Shown piece after piece: positions 1 to 8,942 of a stretch of 64,000 nt of DNA. Below the pieces are notes generated by a model. The model did no database searches. It was not told where the DNA came from and worked only from the letters and a program-made list of their open reading frames with translations. The DNA is from Mycobacterium terramassiliense (GTDB lineage: Bacteria > Actinomycetota > Actinomycetes > Mycobacteriales > Mycobacteriaceae): the NCBI RefSeq assembly GCF_900157385.1, contig NZ_LT717700.1:953818-1017817 (forward strand). Reading direction: 5' to 3'. A program made the position numbers and the translations under genes. How positions within the stretch are numbered: position 1 is the first letter of the stretch; every line of letters starts with the position of its first letter.

Positions 1-1
1 G

Positions 2-379
2 GCCGACGCCGCCGCCGCCGGCTATCCCGGGCTCGTGGCGCCGCTGACCTTCTTGGCCATCGCCGGGCGGCGCGTGCAATTGGAGATTTTCACCAAGTTC
101 AACATCCCGATCAACATCGCCCGGATCATGCACCGCGACCAGAAATTCCTGTATCACCGCCCGATCCTCGCCCACGATAGGCTGTACTTCGACACTTATT
201 TAGACTCGGTGATCGAATCCCACGGCGCGGTGATCGTTGAGATCCGCAGCGAAGTCACCGACGCCGAGGGCGAGCCGGTCGTCACCAGTGTCGTTACGAT
301 GCTGGGGGAAGCCGCACACCAGGACGCAGGCGCTGAAGAAACCGTCGCCGCGGTCGCATCCATATCAGCCGGAAAGTAG
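2..379 (+). CDS. HadA-like (R)-hydroxyacyl dehydratase, 3' part (Rv0504c-like)
   Basis: The reading frame is open through the left edge, so the N-terminus is missing and 125 residues are visible. It begins inside the hot-dog fold at [18 protein letters not shown]. The text resembles the MaoC N-terminal-type dehydratases HadA/HadC of the mycobacterial FAS-II system, which dehydrate 3-hydroxyacyl-ACP, and the closest recalled relative is M. tuberculosis Rv0504c. The stop lies 11 bases before cmaA2 on the same strand, so the two are probably co-transcribed. The position beside a cyclopropane synthase fits a mycolic acid role, but the physiological substrate of this paralog is not known. Confidence 0.8.
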   Translation, partial: ADAAAAGYPGLVAPLTFLAIAGRRVQLEIFTKFNIPINIARIMHRDQKFLYHRPILAHDRLYFDTYLDSVIESHGAVIVEIRSEVTDAEGEPVVTSVVTMLGEAAHQDAGAEETVAAVASISAGK

Positions 380-390
380 GGGCGATTCCA

Positions 391-1317
391 ATGTCACAGA
401 GCGAATCGGGTGGCACCCAGCTGAAGCCGCCGGTCGAGGCAGTCCGATCCCATTACGACAAGTCGAACGAGTTTTTCAAGCTGTGGCTGGACCCGTCGAT
501 GACCTACAGCTGCGGCTACTTCGACGAAAATCCGGATCCGCAAAATCTGACTAAGACGCTGGAAGAGGCCCAGTACGCCAAGCGCAAGCTCGCCCTGGAC
601 AAGCTCAACCTCGAGCCGGGCATGACGCTGCTCGACATCGGCTCCGGCTGGGGATCGACCATGCGCCACGCCGTCGAGGAATACGACGTGAACGTCATCG
701 GCCTGACGCTGAGCGAGAACCAGTACGCCCACTGTGTGGCCGAGTTCGACAAGATGGACAGCCCCCGCAGCAAAGAGGTGCGGATCCAGGGCTGGGAGGA
801 ATTCCCCGACGACGAGCGGATCGACCGCATCGTGTCGCTGGGCGCGTTCGAGCACTTCGCCGACGGAGCCGGCGACGCCGGCTACGAGCGGTACGGCGTC
901 TTCTTCAAGAAGTTCTACAACTTGCTGCCCGACGACGGCCGGATGCTGTTGCACAGCATCGTGGTGCCCACCGCCGAGGAGGGCAAGGCTATGGGCCTGA
1001 AGACCACGATGAGCCTGCTGCGGTTCATCAGCTTCATCCTCAAGGAGATCTACCCGGGCGGTAGGTTGCCTCAGGTCGAGCAGGTCGACCGGTACTCCAC
1101 CGAGGCCGGTTTCACGATCGAGCGCCATCACTTCATCGGCAAGAACTACGTTCCGACGCTGACGGCCTGGGCGGACGCGCTCGAGGCGCACAAGGACGAG
1201 GCGATCGCCCTCAAGGGCCAGGAGACCTACGACATCTACCTGCGCTACCTGCGGGGCTGCTCGGACCTGTTCCGCGACGGCTACACGAACGTGTGCCAGT
1301 TCACCATGGTCAAGTAG
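391..1317 (+). CDS. cmaA2: Cyclopropane mycolic acid synthase CmaA2
   Basis: S-adenosylmethionine-dependent methyltransferase of 308 residues that would make cyclopropane rings on meromycolate chains. CmaA2 of M. tuberculosis does the trans ring of oxygenated mycolates. Visible landmarks are the N-terminal [21 protein letters not shown] segment, the SAM-binding LLDIGSGWG loop near residues 81-88, [11 protein letters not shown], and the C-terminal [15 protein letters not shown]. Two departures from the M. tuberculosis enzyme as recalled: residues 42-56 carry about six extra residues, and the glycine-rich loop has Ser85 where Cys is usual. The ATG follows the dehydratase stop closely. The next gene converges on it 8 bases downstream. 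Confidence 0.92.
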   Translation: MSQSESGGTQLKPPVEAVRSHYDKSNEFFKLWLDPSMTYSCGYFDENPDPQNLTKTLEEAQYAKRKLALDKLNLEPGMTLLDIGSGWGSTMRHAVEEYDVNVIGLTLSENQYAHCVAEFDKMDSPRSKEVRIQGWEEFPDDERIDRIVSLGAFEHFADGAGDAGYERYGVFFKKFYNLLPDDGRMLLHSIVVPTAEEGKAMGLKTTMSLLRFISFILKEIYPGGRLPQVEQVDRYSTEAGFTIERHHFIGKNYVPTLTAWADALEAHKDEAIALKGQETYDIYLRYLRGCSDLFRDGYTNVCQFTMVK

Positions 1318-1325
1318 CGAAAAGC

Positions 1326-2417
1326 TCAGCCGAAGAAGATGTTTCGGCGGCCGGCCAGCAGGCGATACAGCGTCTGCTGGATCGTTTCGCGCACCTGATC
1401 GGTCAGCTCGAAGGTGACCATCGGGTCCTCGGCGTCGGACGCGGCGTAGTCGTTCGTGTAGATCGGCTCACCGAATGCGATGCGCCACTTCGACGGCAAC
1501 GGCACCAGGCCCGCGGGCCCGGCCAGCGGGAACAGCGGGGTGACCGGGAAGTACGGCAACCCGAACAGCCGCGCCAGCAGCTTGACGTCGGTGAGCATCG
1601 GGTAGATCTCTTCGGAGCCGACGATCGAGCACGGGACGATCGGGGCCTTGGTACGCAGCGCAGCCGTGACGAAGCCGCCGCGCCCGAACCGCTGCAACCG
1701 GTAGCGGTCCTCGAACCGCTTGCCCAGCCCCTTGTAGCCCTCCGGGAACACGGCGGTGAGCTCGCCGGCGGCCAGCAGGCGATGCGCGTCCGTCGTGCAG
1801 GCCATGGTGTGGCCCGCCTTGCGGGCGGCTTCGCCGACCACGGGCAGGTCGAACACCATGTCGGCGGCCAGCAGCCGCAGGTCGCGCTGCGCCGGATGCT
1901 CGTCGTGCACCGCCACCGACAGCATCAGCCCATCGAACGGCAGCACCCCGGCGTGGTTGGCCACCACCAACGCGGCGCCGTCGCTCGGCAGGTTCTCGAT
2001 GCCGCTGACCTCGACCCGGAACCACGACCGGAAAAAGAAGCGCAGCAAAGGCCGAACGATCGCGCTGTTGAAGTGCGGATCGAAGCCGAACTCGTCGACG
2101 GTGTAGTCGCCCATGAACCGCTGGCGCACGAAGCCCGCGACGGCGGCGACCTTCTGCGCGAGATCGTTGAGAGGCGCTTCGGCCGTGGATGTCGCACCGG
2201 CGGCGCGGCGGTGTTCGTCGATTTCGCGAACGACCGCGGCGATCTGTTCGGCCGACGCCCGACCGTTCGGATCCGACAGCAAGGAGGGATGTTGACGGGA
2301 CGACTCAGCCCGCTGATCGGCTCTGCGCCGCGCCGCTACCCGACCCCGATTTGTATGCAGTGGAATGACGTTCGCTCTGGTTTCGCCAGCCACGATACCT
2401 ACCTGCCCCCACCCCAT
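1326..2417 (-). CDS. PlsC/DGAT-like acyltransferase (Rv0502-like)
   Basis: A 363-residue protein of the glycerolipid acyltransferase superfamily, which moves acyl groups from acyl-CoA to a lipid acceptor. The active-site block reads NHAGVLPFDG, with the His...Asp spacing of the TMEM68/DGAT-like branch rather than the classical HX4D. An acceptor-site FPEGYKG block follows about 80 residues later. The first 100 residues are basic and poorly conserved. The ATG at 2417 overlaps the end of the galE2-like gene, whereas a GTG at 2393 (355 residues, starting AGETRANVIPLHTN after the initiator) avoids overlap and matches the recalled M. tuberculosis start, so the start is uncertain. It is probably in one transcript with the upstream SDR. 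Confidence 0.85.
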   Translation of the reverse strand: MGWGQVGIVAGETRANVIPLHTNRGRVAARRRADQRAESSRQHPSLLSDPNGRASAEQIAAVVREIDEHRRAAGATSTAEAPLNDLAQKVAAVAGFVRQRFMGDYTVDEFGFDPHFNSAIVRPLLRFFFRSWFRVEVSGIENLPSDGAALVVANHAGVLPFDGLMLSVAVHDEHPAQRDLRLLAADMVFDLPVVGEAARKAGHTMACTTDAHRLLAAGELTAVFPEGYKGLGKRFEDRYRLQRFGRGGFVTAALRTKAPIVPCSIVGSEEIYPMLTDVKLLARLFGLPYFPVTPLFPLAGPAGLVPLPSKWRIAFGEPIYTNDYAASDAEDPMVTFELTDQVRETIQQTLYRLLAGRRNIFFG

Positions 2418-3511
2418 GGAATTGCATTTCGGCTTCCCCAGCGCTGCGCTAAAGCTATGGCGCGACCCTCCAGGGAGCGTACCCGATCAGGGTGGATTAT
2501 GGGAGTCAGGCCACGGCCGCGGACGTAGTCGTCGAACGCCTCCGCGGTCGTCCATTTCGGCTGGTAGCCGAGCTCCGTTCGCATCCTGGTGGTGTCCATG
2601 ACGCGGCCGTAACTCAAATACTCAAACTGATCGCGAGTGATTTCGGTGTAGCGGTTAGCCCGTCTCAGCGAATCCAGCGCCCACACGCCAAAACCGGGCA
2701 CCGGCACCGGGATTCGGCCCGCCCGCCGGATCGCCTGCGACAGCATGATGATGCCGTCGGCGCCGATGTTGAAGGTGCCGGCCTTGCCCGCCATCGCCGC
2801 GCGCTCCAGGGCGCCCAACGCGTCCTGCTCGTGCAACAGCTGCAATCGCGCGTCGCGGCCGAACATGGTCGGGACCAACGGCCCGGCCAGGTAGCGCGAC
2901 AGCGAGGTGTCCATCGCCGGGCCGATCATGTTGGCCAGCCTCAGAATCGTCACCGCGATATCGGGGCGCCGCCGCCCCAACCCGCGCACGTAACCCTCGA
3001 TGTCGAGGCTGTCCTTCGCGAAACCGTCGCGAAAGGGCCGCCGGCTGCTGCTGTCCTCGGTGAACATGACGGGATCGTGCGCGCTCGACCCGTACACCTC
3101 GGAGGTCGACTTGAGGATGACGCGGCGCACCGTAGGCGCCTTCTGACAGGCCGCGAAAAGTTGCATCGCGCCCATCACGTTGATTTCCTTCAACGCCGCG
3201 CTGCCACCGGATCGCGGCGCGTACGACGCCGCCGCGGCGTGCACCACCGTGTCGACTTCGCCGTTGCGAATCACCTTGGCAATGAAGGGATTCCGAATGT
3301 CGGCGCGGACGAACTCGGCGCGCCCCATGCGGCGCAGCATGTCCTTGCTGGGGGCGATCGCGTCCACCGCGATGACCCCCTTGATCAGGGGGTTCTGCGC
3401 GAGCCGGGCAGTCAGGTAGCCGCCCAGAAACCGGCACGCACCGGTGACGAGCACGACCTTGGGGTAGTGCACGGTGCCGGTTCCGGCGCCTTCCCCGCTC
3501 GACTGATCCAC
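2399..3511 (-). CDS. galE2: Extended SDR / NAD-dependent epimerase-dehydratase (GalE2-like)
   Basis: A 370-residue Rossmann protein annotated in mycobacteria as GalE2 (Rv0501). The nucleotide-binding motif is seen as VLVTGACRFLGGYL near residue 20, with VVHAAAASYAPR and LKSTSEVYGSS further on as in extended SDRs. The catalytic YxxxK tyrosine is not apparent: where it is expected the text reads RDGFAKDSLDIE, with a Lys but no Tyr four residues before it. UDP-galactose epimerase activity is therefore doubtful and the gene name is kept only by convention. The stop overlaps the likely start of the downstream acyltransferase. The start ATG lies 72 bases beyond the bS22 stop. Confidence 0.85.
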   Translation of the reverse strand: MDQSSGEGAGTGTVHYPKVVLVTGACRFLGGYLTARLAQNPLIKGVIAVDAIAPSKDMLRRMGRAEFVRADIRNPFIAKVIRNGEVDTVVHAAAASYAPRSGGSAALKEINVMGAMQLFAACQKAPTVRRVILKSTSEVYGSSAHDPVMFTEDSSSRRPFRDGFAKDSLDIEGYVRGLGRRRPDIAVTILRLANMIGPAMDTSLSRYLAGPLVPTMFGRDARLQLLHEQDALGALERAAMAGKAGTFNIGADGIIMLSQAIRRAGRIPVPVPGFGVWALDSLRRANRYTEITRDQFEYLSYGRVMDTTRMRTELGYQPKWTTAEAFDDYVRGRGLTPIIHPDRVRSLEGRAIALAQRWGSRNAIPWGGGR

Positions 3512-3583
3512 CCAAACAGCCTAACGGGCGGGCGAGACGGCGGCGTTACGGCGACACGGCCGTCGGCTGGGCTTACTTGGGCT

Positions 3584-3685
3584 TTACTTGCCAAGTTTTC
3601 TGCGCTGCACCCGGGTGCGACGCAGCAGCTTGCGGTGCTTCTTCTTCGACATGCGCTTGCGCCGCTTCTTGATTACTGAACCCAT
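3584..3685 (-). CDS. Ribosomal protein bS22 (33 residues)
   Basis: Very short ORF starting at an ATG and ending at TAA. The product starts [19 protein letters not shown] and ends RRKLGK, so more than half the residues are Lys or Arg. This matches the actinobacterial mini-protein (Rv0500B in M. tuberculosis) that was identified as bS22 in mycobacterial 30S ribosome structures, where it lies near the decoding region. It also resembles the mitochondrial AURKAIP1/COX24 C-terminal motif. A GGAG lies just upstream of the ATG. Confidence 0.88.
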
Positions 3686-3782
3686 GAACTCCGCTATCTG
3701 ACCGGTGACCTGCTCCTACTTGACCCGGACACTTTACCCGGCGGGCAGCGTGGAACACCAAACCGGCGGTGCGGGGAGCGGG

Positions 3783-4040
3783 TCAGCCCGCGTCGAAGTA
3801 CGACGTCTCCAGCATGTCGTGGACGGCTTTGGCGTGCACCCGGAAGGACCGCCCAACCCGGACCGCCGGCAGCTCGCCGTTGTGCACCAACCGGTAGACC
3901 GTCATCTTGGAGACCCGCATCAGCGCTGCCACCTCCGCGACGGTCAGAAATTGTGTCCTGGCCTGCTGGCCATCGCCGGAACCGGAGTCCCGCCCCTTAC
4001 CAGCGGAATCTCGTGCCGATGGCCCGTTCGTAGACGTCAT
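3783..4040 (-). CDS. Excisionase-family helix-turn-helix protein (Rv0500A-like)
   Basis: An 85-residue protein. Residues 1-28 are polar and Gly/Ser rich. The rest is a single MerR/excisionase-type winged helix: FLTVAEVAALMRVSKMTVYR, then NGELPAVRVGRSFRV as the wing. This fold is shared by phage excisionases and by chromosomal regulators such as BldC of Streptomyces. No integrase or attachment site is nearby and the gene is syntenic with Rv0500A, so a chromosomal DNA-binding role is more likely than a phage one. Target genes are unknown. It lies between proC and bS22 on the same strand. Confidence 0.82.
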   Translation of the reverse strand: MTSTNGPSARDSAGKGRDSGSGDGQQARTQFLTVAEVAALMRVSKMTVYRLVHNGELPAVRVGRSFRVHAKAVHDMLETSYFDAG

Positions 4041-4180
4041 CGCAACCCAATCGTGTCAGGCCCGCGCAATGCCAGCGGCTTCCCCTCCGCCGGCACCCAC
4101 ACGTGCATACAAAGAGGAGAATAGCGGGACTAGTGGGGTTAATGGTACTGGTGAGGGACAATCAGTCCGGAAATCATGAA

Positions 4181-5065
4181 TTATTCCGATGTAATTCTTA
4201 GCTGCTCAGAGCGCCTTTTTGCGGCCTGAACGGCCGCGTCGACGGCCACCCGCAATCCCCCTCGCTCCAGTTCGCGCAGCGCAGCGGCGGTGGTGCCGCC
4301 GGGCGACGTGACCGTCGCGCGCAGCTGCGCCGCCGTGGCGTCCGCGCGCGCGCCCAGCGCCTCCGGCTCGGCCGATCGATCGGAATCCATGCGCTCGAGC
4401 AGCATCGCCGCCGAGCCGGCCATCGTCTGCGCCGTCAGGTCGGTGGCGACCGAGCGGCTCAGCCCGGCCGCAACGCCGGCGTCGACCAGGGCCTCGACCA
4501 TCAAGAAGAAGTACGCCGGACCGGACCCCGACAGCGCGGTCACGGCGTCCATCTGGGATTCGGGCACCCTCAGCACGCCGCCGACGGAGTCGAACAGGGC
4601 CGAGACCTCTTCCAGCTGTGGTTCGGTCACGAAGCGGCCCTTGGCCAGAGCGGTCACCCCCGCGCCCACCAACGCCGCGGCGTTGGGCATCGCCCGGACC
4701 ACCGGCGTGCCGGCCGGCAGCCTGGATTCGAAGTAGCCGATCGTGATGCCCGCCGCGACGGTGACGAAAACCTGCTCGGCGCTGTCGGTCTCGGCCGCGG
4801 CGGCCGCCCGGGCCAGCTCCCCCATCACGGTCTCGACGTCGGCCGGCTTCACCGCCACCACGACGAAAGTCGCGTTGTCCACCGCGTCGCTCACCGATGC
4901 CAGGCGCACCGAATAGGTCTCGGCCAGGTACTCGGCGCGCTCCCGCATCCGTTCGGCCACCACCAGGTCTTTGACCTGCCGGCCCGCGCGCAGCAGGCCC
5001 GACAGCAATGCCTCGCCGATGCTGCCGCCGCCGATGATCGCGATTCTTGCCATGGCGGAAAGCAT
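4181..5065 (-). CDS. proC: Pyrroline-5-carboxylate reductase
   Basis: Catalyses the last step of proline synthesis, reducing 1-pyrroline-5-carboxylate with NAD(P)H in the cytoplasm. The N-terminal dinucleotide motif is ARIAIIGGGSIGEALLSGLL. Further landmarks are VVVAVKPADVE, VVRAMPNAAALVGAG, and the C-terminal dimerisation domain with ALSGSGPAYFFLMVEALVDAG and TVTSPGGTTAAALRELE. At 294 residues it has normal family length. The start at 5065 (MLSAMARIA...) follows the M. tuberculosis annotation. An internal ATG at 5053 would remove only four residues. The upstream thioesterase-like gene ends 15 bases away on the same strand. Confidence 0.95.
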   Translation of the reverse strand: MLSAMARIAIIGGGSIGEALLSGLLRAGRQVKDLVVAERMRERAEYLAETYSVRLASVSDAVDNATFVVVAVKPADVETVMGELARAAAAAETDSAEQVFVTVAAGITIGYFESRLPAGTPVVRAMPNAAALVGAGVTALAKGRFVTEPQLEEVSALFDSVGGVLRVPESQMDAVTALSGSGPAYFFLMVEALVDAGVAAGLSRSVATDLTAQTMAGSAAMLLERMDSDRSAEPEALGARADATAAQLRATVTSPGGTTAAALRELERGGLRVAVDAAVQAAKRRSEQLRITSE

Positions 5066-5080
5066 TCCAGACAGCGCCCG

Positions 5081-5932
5081 CTAGCGGGCGGCGGGCACCA
5101 TCGCCAGCTGCCGGGCCTGCACCACCAGGCGGCCGAGGCGGTCGACGACGATGTGGTCCTCATCGAACCAGTCGTGCCCGATCTCCATGCAGGTCGCGAT
5201 GATCCGCAGCCAGCCGTCGGCGGGCAGGGCGCGCAGGAAGGCCGTCAGCTGGACGGTGGGTGCCCAGCCGGTGCGGTCCACGGCGAAGGTGACCGGCGCC
5301 GACAGGTCGCCGCACATGAGCGCGAACAGCGCGTCGGGAGCCACGCCGCGGGGGCGCGCCCACATCTGGATCATGGGCGGGTGGCCGTCGCGGGGGCGCA
5401 TCGTCGACAGCAGCGGCCGCACGTCGCATCCCTCGCCCAGATGCACCAGTCCGGCCAGGGGGTGGCCGGGCCCGATGGGCTCGACGTGCTCAGGCGGTTC
5501 GGGCGCCATCAGTTCCAGCACCGGGTTCGCCGACAGCAGCGGTGCGGCCGCGGCGCCGGAGGCGGCACAAGGGGCGTAGTGCTCCGGTTGCCCGAGGTTG
5601 ATCACGGCGTGCACGGCGGTGCGCTCGCCCTGCACGAGCTCGACGTCGACGACGCTGATCCGGCGGCCGCGCTTGCGAAAAGAGGTCAGTAGCCGCATCG
5701 GCCCCGGATCCGGCGCCGACAGAAAGCTGGCCGACACTGTGACCGGTTCCAAAACCGGCTCGGGTCCGCCCGGCTGCCCGCCGCCCGCGGTGCGGGCGGC
5801 GTTGGCGCACAGCGCCAGCATCGCGCCGCCGTGCACCTTCGGCCCGATGGTCCAGCGCTTGTCGAGCTCGCCCTCGAATACGCCCGGGCCGACCTCCCGC
5901 AGGGTCATTGCGGTGGTGAATAACGCCGTCAA
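5081..5932 (-). CDS. Acyl-CoA thioesterase-like double hot-dog protein (Rv0499-like)
   Basis: A 283-residue protein of the TesB-like/4HBT thioesterase superfamily. The N-terminal half has WTIGPKVHGGAMLALCANA, which matches the HGG turn and helix of hot-dog thioesterases. FRKRGRRISVVDVELVQG looks like the following beta strands, and the C-terminal half repeats the fold (TGWAPTVQLTAFLRALP and HDWFDEDHIVVDRLGRLVVQ). Members of this group hydrolyse acyl-CoA esters, but the specific substrate is unknown. It lies in the run of minus-strand genes between the sugar isomerase-like gene and proC, with a 33-base gap upstream. Confidence 0.75.
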   Translation of the reverse strand: MTALFTTAMTLREVGPGVFEGELDKRWTIGPKVHGGAMLALCANAARTAGGGQPGGPEPVLEPVTVSASFLSAPDPGPMRLLTSFRKRGRRISVVDVELVQGERTAVHAVINLGQPEHYAPCAASGAAAAPLLSANPVLELMAPEPPEHVEPIGPGHPLAGLVHLGEGCDVRPLLSTMRPRDGHPPMIQMWARPRGVAPDALFALMCGDLSAPVTFAVDRTGWAPTVQLTAFLRALPADGWLRIIATCMEIGHDWFDEDHIVVDRLGRLVVQARQLAMVPAAR

Positions 5933-5965
5933 GGTTCTCCCGAGTTCTTCTGGGTTGCGGGCAGG

Positions 5966-6808
5966 TCAGCGCAGCAGGTGCGTGCGGGCGAACTGCAACG
6001 ACTCGGTGAGCATGCTTTCGCGCTCACTGGCGCTGCGCGCGCTCGACGTGGACACCTCCAAGATCACGTGGCCGGAGAAGCGGCCACCGGCCAGCATCTG
6101 GCACACCTCGGCGGTGGGCTGGGTGCCGCGCCCGGGCACCAGGTGCTCGTCGGCGGGCAGGCCGCTGCCGTCACACAGGTGCAGGTGGGTCAGGCCCCCG
6201 CCCATCCGCTCGGCCATGTCCAGGGCGTCGGAGCCCGCGGTCGACGTGTGGGACAGATCCAGCGTGTAGTTCGCGTGGTTGCCGTCCAGCGGGTCGTAGG
6301 ACGGCGCGAACGCCGAGATCGCCGGGCCCGGTCCGCCGCCCCGCCTGCGCATGCGTTCCCGGGACTGGCCCGCGCCGAAGAACCGGTCGGCGCGGAACGG
6401 GAACATGTTCTCGACGGCGACCTTCACGTCGCTGGACGCCTCCAAGGCGGCGACCTGGTCGCTGAACCCCTCCGCATAGCGGCGTTGCCAGCGAAACGGC
6501 GGATGCACCACGACGGTCTGCGCGTCGAGCTGTTCGGCGGCCCGCACGCTGCGGTCCAGCTTGAGGATCGGGTTGGCGCCCCACACCCGCTGCGAGATCA
6601 GCAGGCAGGGCGCGTGCACGGACAGCACCGGGACGCGATAGCGGCGGGACAGCGTCTTGACGGCGCCGATGTCTTGGCTGACCGACTCGCTCCACACCAT
6701 CAGCTCCACGCCGTCGTAGCCGAGCCTGTCCGCGTACTCGAACGCGGCCTCGGCCCGCAACGGGTACACCGAGGCCGTCGACAGGCCGACTTTGATTGCG
6801 GGGCGCAA
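5966..6808 (-). CDS. Xylose isomerase-like TIM-barrel protein (Rv0498-like)
   Basis: A 280-residue AP-endonuclease-2/xylose isomerase-like barrel. It opens with VGLSTASVYPLRAEAAFEYA and DGVELMVWSE, then shows strand-end metal-ligand candidates LSVHAPCLL, VVVHPPFRWQ, VAVENMFPF, YTLDLSHTSTAGSD, LTHLHLCDGSG and VILEVST. The His and Glu residues at these strand ends fit a divalent metal site. The family covers sugar isomerases, epimerases and inosose dehydratases, and the substrate here cannot be told. It is 30 bases downstream of the Rv0497-like gene and likely in its operon. Confidence 0.78.
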   Translation of the reverse strand: MRPAIKVGLSTASVYPLRAEAAFEYADRLGYDGVELMVWSESVSQDIGAVKTLSRRYRVPVLSVHAPCLLISQRVWGANPILKLDRSVRAAEQLDAQTVVVHPPFRWQRRYAEGFSDQVAALEASSDVKVAVENMFPFRADRFFGAGQSRERMRRRGGGPGPAISAFAPSYDPLDGNHANYTLDLSHTSTAGSDALDMAERMGGGLTHLHLCDGSGLPADEHLVPGRGTQPTAEVCQMLAGGRFSGHVILEVSTSSARSASERESMLTESLQFARTHLLR

Positions 6809-6838
6809 TGGTCTGGGTGGGTTCTGAGAGGGATCCGG

Positions 6839-7798
6839 CTAGCCCGACTGTAACGACAGGGCCAGCGGCCCCAGGGTGATCAACGCGCCCACCGCGACGG
6901 CGATCAGCGTGCTGGCGATGTCCTCGGTTTTGCGCACCACGCGCACCCCCACCACCAAGCCGAGGATGACCAGCACCGAGAGCACCAGTGCCACGATGCT
7001 GTTCCAGCGCCACAGCTCGTCGAACGCGACGAACAGCCCGGCCCCGAACGCGACCGCCAGGATCGACTGGAACACGATCAGGCAGCCGCGCCACAGCGCC
7101 CCGAGCCGGCCGGGGGCCTCGTGCGGCACCTCGCCGGCGCGCTCGGCCGCGACGCCGAGGTGGTCGTCGTCGATTTTTTCCTCATCCGCCGACGGCGCCG
7201 CGCCGCGCCGCCGGGCCACCTCGTCGGCGAGCGTCTGCCCGCCGAACAGCGTGGAATCCGAGTGCAGGAAGGAGCGCACGAAGGCGGAGTCCTCGGACGC
7301 GGGTTCGGCTTCGCGCACCTCGGAGTCCGTCACGTCGACCGGGATGTCGGCGTAGTGGTCCAGCGGGTCGGGGCTCATGTCCTCGGCGCCGGGCTGGGCG
7401 GCGTCGGCGGGGGCGCCGGCGTGCGGCAGGGGCCTTGGGTAGGCGCTGCGCTCCGGGCCGGACAAACGCTGGGGTTGGGGCGGTGACGTGGGCCAGCGCG
7501 GCTCGGGCTCGGCCCAGTACGCGGACGTGGGCCGGTCCTCGCGGGCCTCCTCGGGGGCCGGCTCGGCGGCCTGCACCGTCCCGTGGGCCGCCGTTTCGGT
7601 GATGCCGTGGTCGTCGTCGCGGATGACCGGAATCTCACCGGTGAGCTCGGCGACCGTGACCGCGTCGCTGTCGCCACGCCGACGGCGCCGCCGCCGGGTG
7701 ACCGCCGGGGCGCCGATCGTTCCGTTCCTGGCCAGCAGTTCGGCCACCGAGATCGGCCGGGTGCCGGGGCTCTCGGTCTCGGAGTGTGGTCCGGTCAT
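6839..7798 (-). CDS. Membrane protein with long charged cytoplasmic N-terminus (Rv0497-like)
   Basis: A 319-residue protein. Residues 1-225 are rich in Pro, Glu, Arg and Ala and look disordered. The segment [17 protein letters not shown] is strongly basic. The last about 90 residues hold three hydrophobic helices ([40 protein letters not shown] and [20 protein letters not shown]). No enzymatic motif is visible and the function is unknown. The ATG overlaps the stop of the Ppx/GppA gene by four bases (ATGA), pointing to translational coupling with it. Confidence 0.85.
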   Translation of the reverse strand: MTGPHSETESPGTRPISVAELLARNGTIGAPAVTRRRRRRRGDSDAVTVAELTGEIPVIRDDDHGITETAAHGTVQAAEPAPEEAREDRPTSAYWAEPEPRWPTSPPQPQRLSGPERSAYPRPLPHAGAPADAAQPGAEDMSPDPLDHYADIPVDVTDSEVREAEPASEDSAFVRSFLHSDSTLFGGQTLADEVARRRGAAPSADEEKIDDDHLGVAAERAGEVPHEAPGRLGALWRGCLIVFQSILAVAFGAGLFVAFDELWRWNSIVALVLSVLVILGLVVGVRVVRKTEDIASTLIAVAVGALITLGPLALSLQSG

Positions 7799-8811
7799 GA
7801 TTTGTCGCCTCTCGATCGGTTCGCGTTCCGATCAGCTTTCTGACCTCCAGCATCGCGCACCGAGCTCCCGAAGAGCGCCGTTCCATCGGCTTCGCTGTCG
7901 AGTTTGCGCAAGATGAGACCTTCCCGTAACGCCCACGGGCAGATATCCACGGCTTCGATCGACAGCGCTCGCATGCTTGCCTCGGCCACCAGGGCACCCG
8001 CCACGATCTGCGGTGCCCGCTCGGCGCTCACTCCTTCCAGTTCGGCCCGGTCAGCGGTGGTCATCCTAGAGATGAAAGCTATGAGTTGCCTGAGCCCGTT
8101 TTCGGTCAGCGTCCTCTTGACCCGGGGTCCCGCCGCCGAGGGCGCGGCACCGGTGAGCCGTGCCAGCGACCGGAACGTCTTCGACGTGGCGACCGCGAGG
8201 TCGGGGGCGCCGGCTTCCAGGACCGCCACGGCCGATTCCGCCAGCTCGGCGTCCAGCCAGTCGCGCAGCATCGCCACCCGGCGCCGCCCGGGCGGGTCGT
8301 CCGGCAGCCATTCGCGGGTCAGCCGCCCCGCACCCAGCGGCAACGACAACGCGACCTCGGGCTCCTCGTCGACGCCGCTGGACAATTCCAGCGAGCCGCC
8401 GCCGATGTCGAGGTTGATGATGCGCCCGGCACTCCACCCGTACCACCGGCGCACCGCGAGGAAGGTCAGCCGCGACTCGTCGACCCCGGTCAGCACCTGC
8501 AGTTCGACGCCGGCCTCTTTGCGCACCCGGGACAACACGTCGTCGGAGTTCTCGGCGTCGCGGACCGCCGAGGTGGCGAAGGCCATCAGCTCCTTGCACC
8601 CGGAGCTGTCCGCGATCTTGGCGAACTCGTTGATCGTCGACACCAACTTGTCGGCGCCGCGCTTGGTGATTTTCCCGGAGCTGTCGATCGACTCGGAGAG
8701 CCGCAGTGTGGCCTTCGTCGAACTCATCGGCGTCGGGTGCCCACCGCGGTGGGCATCGACCACCAACAGGTGGACCGTGTTGCTACCCACGTCGAGCACG
8801 CCTAACCGCAC
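7795..8811 (-). CDS. ppx1: Exopolyphosphatase / GppA-type phosphatase (Ppx1, Rv0496-like)
   Basis: A 338-residue enzyme of the ASKHA (actin-like ATPase) fold that removes terminal phosphate from short polyphosphate, and in related enzymes from pppGpp. The first phosphate loop is [19 protein letters not shown] at residues 1-19 and the second is [25 protein letters not shown] lies between them. I chose the GTG at 8811, which starts directly at the conserved motif, over a TTG at 8820. It is the first gene of a minus-strand run through proC. Divergent from the Rv0495c-like gene, with 131 bases between the starts. Confidence 0.88.
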   Translation of the reverse strand: MRLGVLDVGSNTVHLLVVDAHRGGHPTPMSSTKATLRLSESIDSSGKITKRGADKLVSTINEFAKIADSSGCKELMAFATSAVRDAENSDDVLSRVRKEAGVELQVLTGVDESRLTFLAVRRWYGWSAGRIINLDIGGGSLELSSGVDEEPEVALSLPLGAGRLTREWLPDDPPGRRRVAMLRDWLDAELAESAVAVLEAGAPDLAVATSKTFRSLARLTGAAPSAAGPRVKRTLTENGLRQLIAFISRMTTADRAELEGVSAERAPQIVAGALVAEASMRALSIEAVDICPWALREGLILRKLDSEADGTALFGSSVRDAGGQKADRNANRSRGDKS

Positions 8812-8942
8812 AGGAAACAACCTAGCCGGGTGACGATGCGCGCCGCGCAGCGGCGAGGGGGAAAGGCCGGCAGTCGACGCGAGCCGGAGTCCTCTCGCGT
8901 CAAAGTGCCGGGCAAGCGAAATCGTGGTCTAACGTTGGCGAC

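Noticed and set aside
1293..2528. A 411-codon plus-strand frame opposite the acyltransferase
   Set aside because: Its product has no recognisable domain and lies fully antisense to a conserved gene.
3783..4040. Excisionase-like gene as a sign of a prophage or integrative element
   Set aside because: No integrase, attachment repeats or atypical composition nearby, and the gene is syntenic in mycobacteria.
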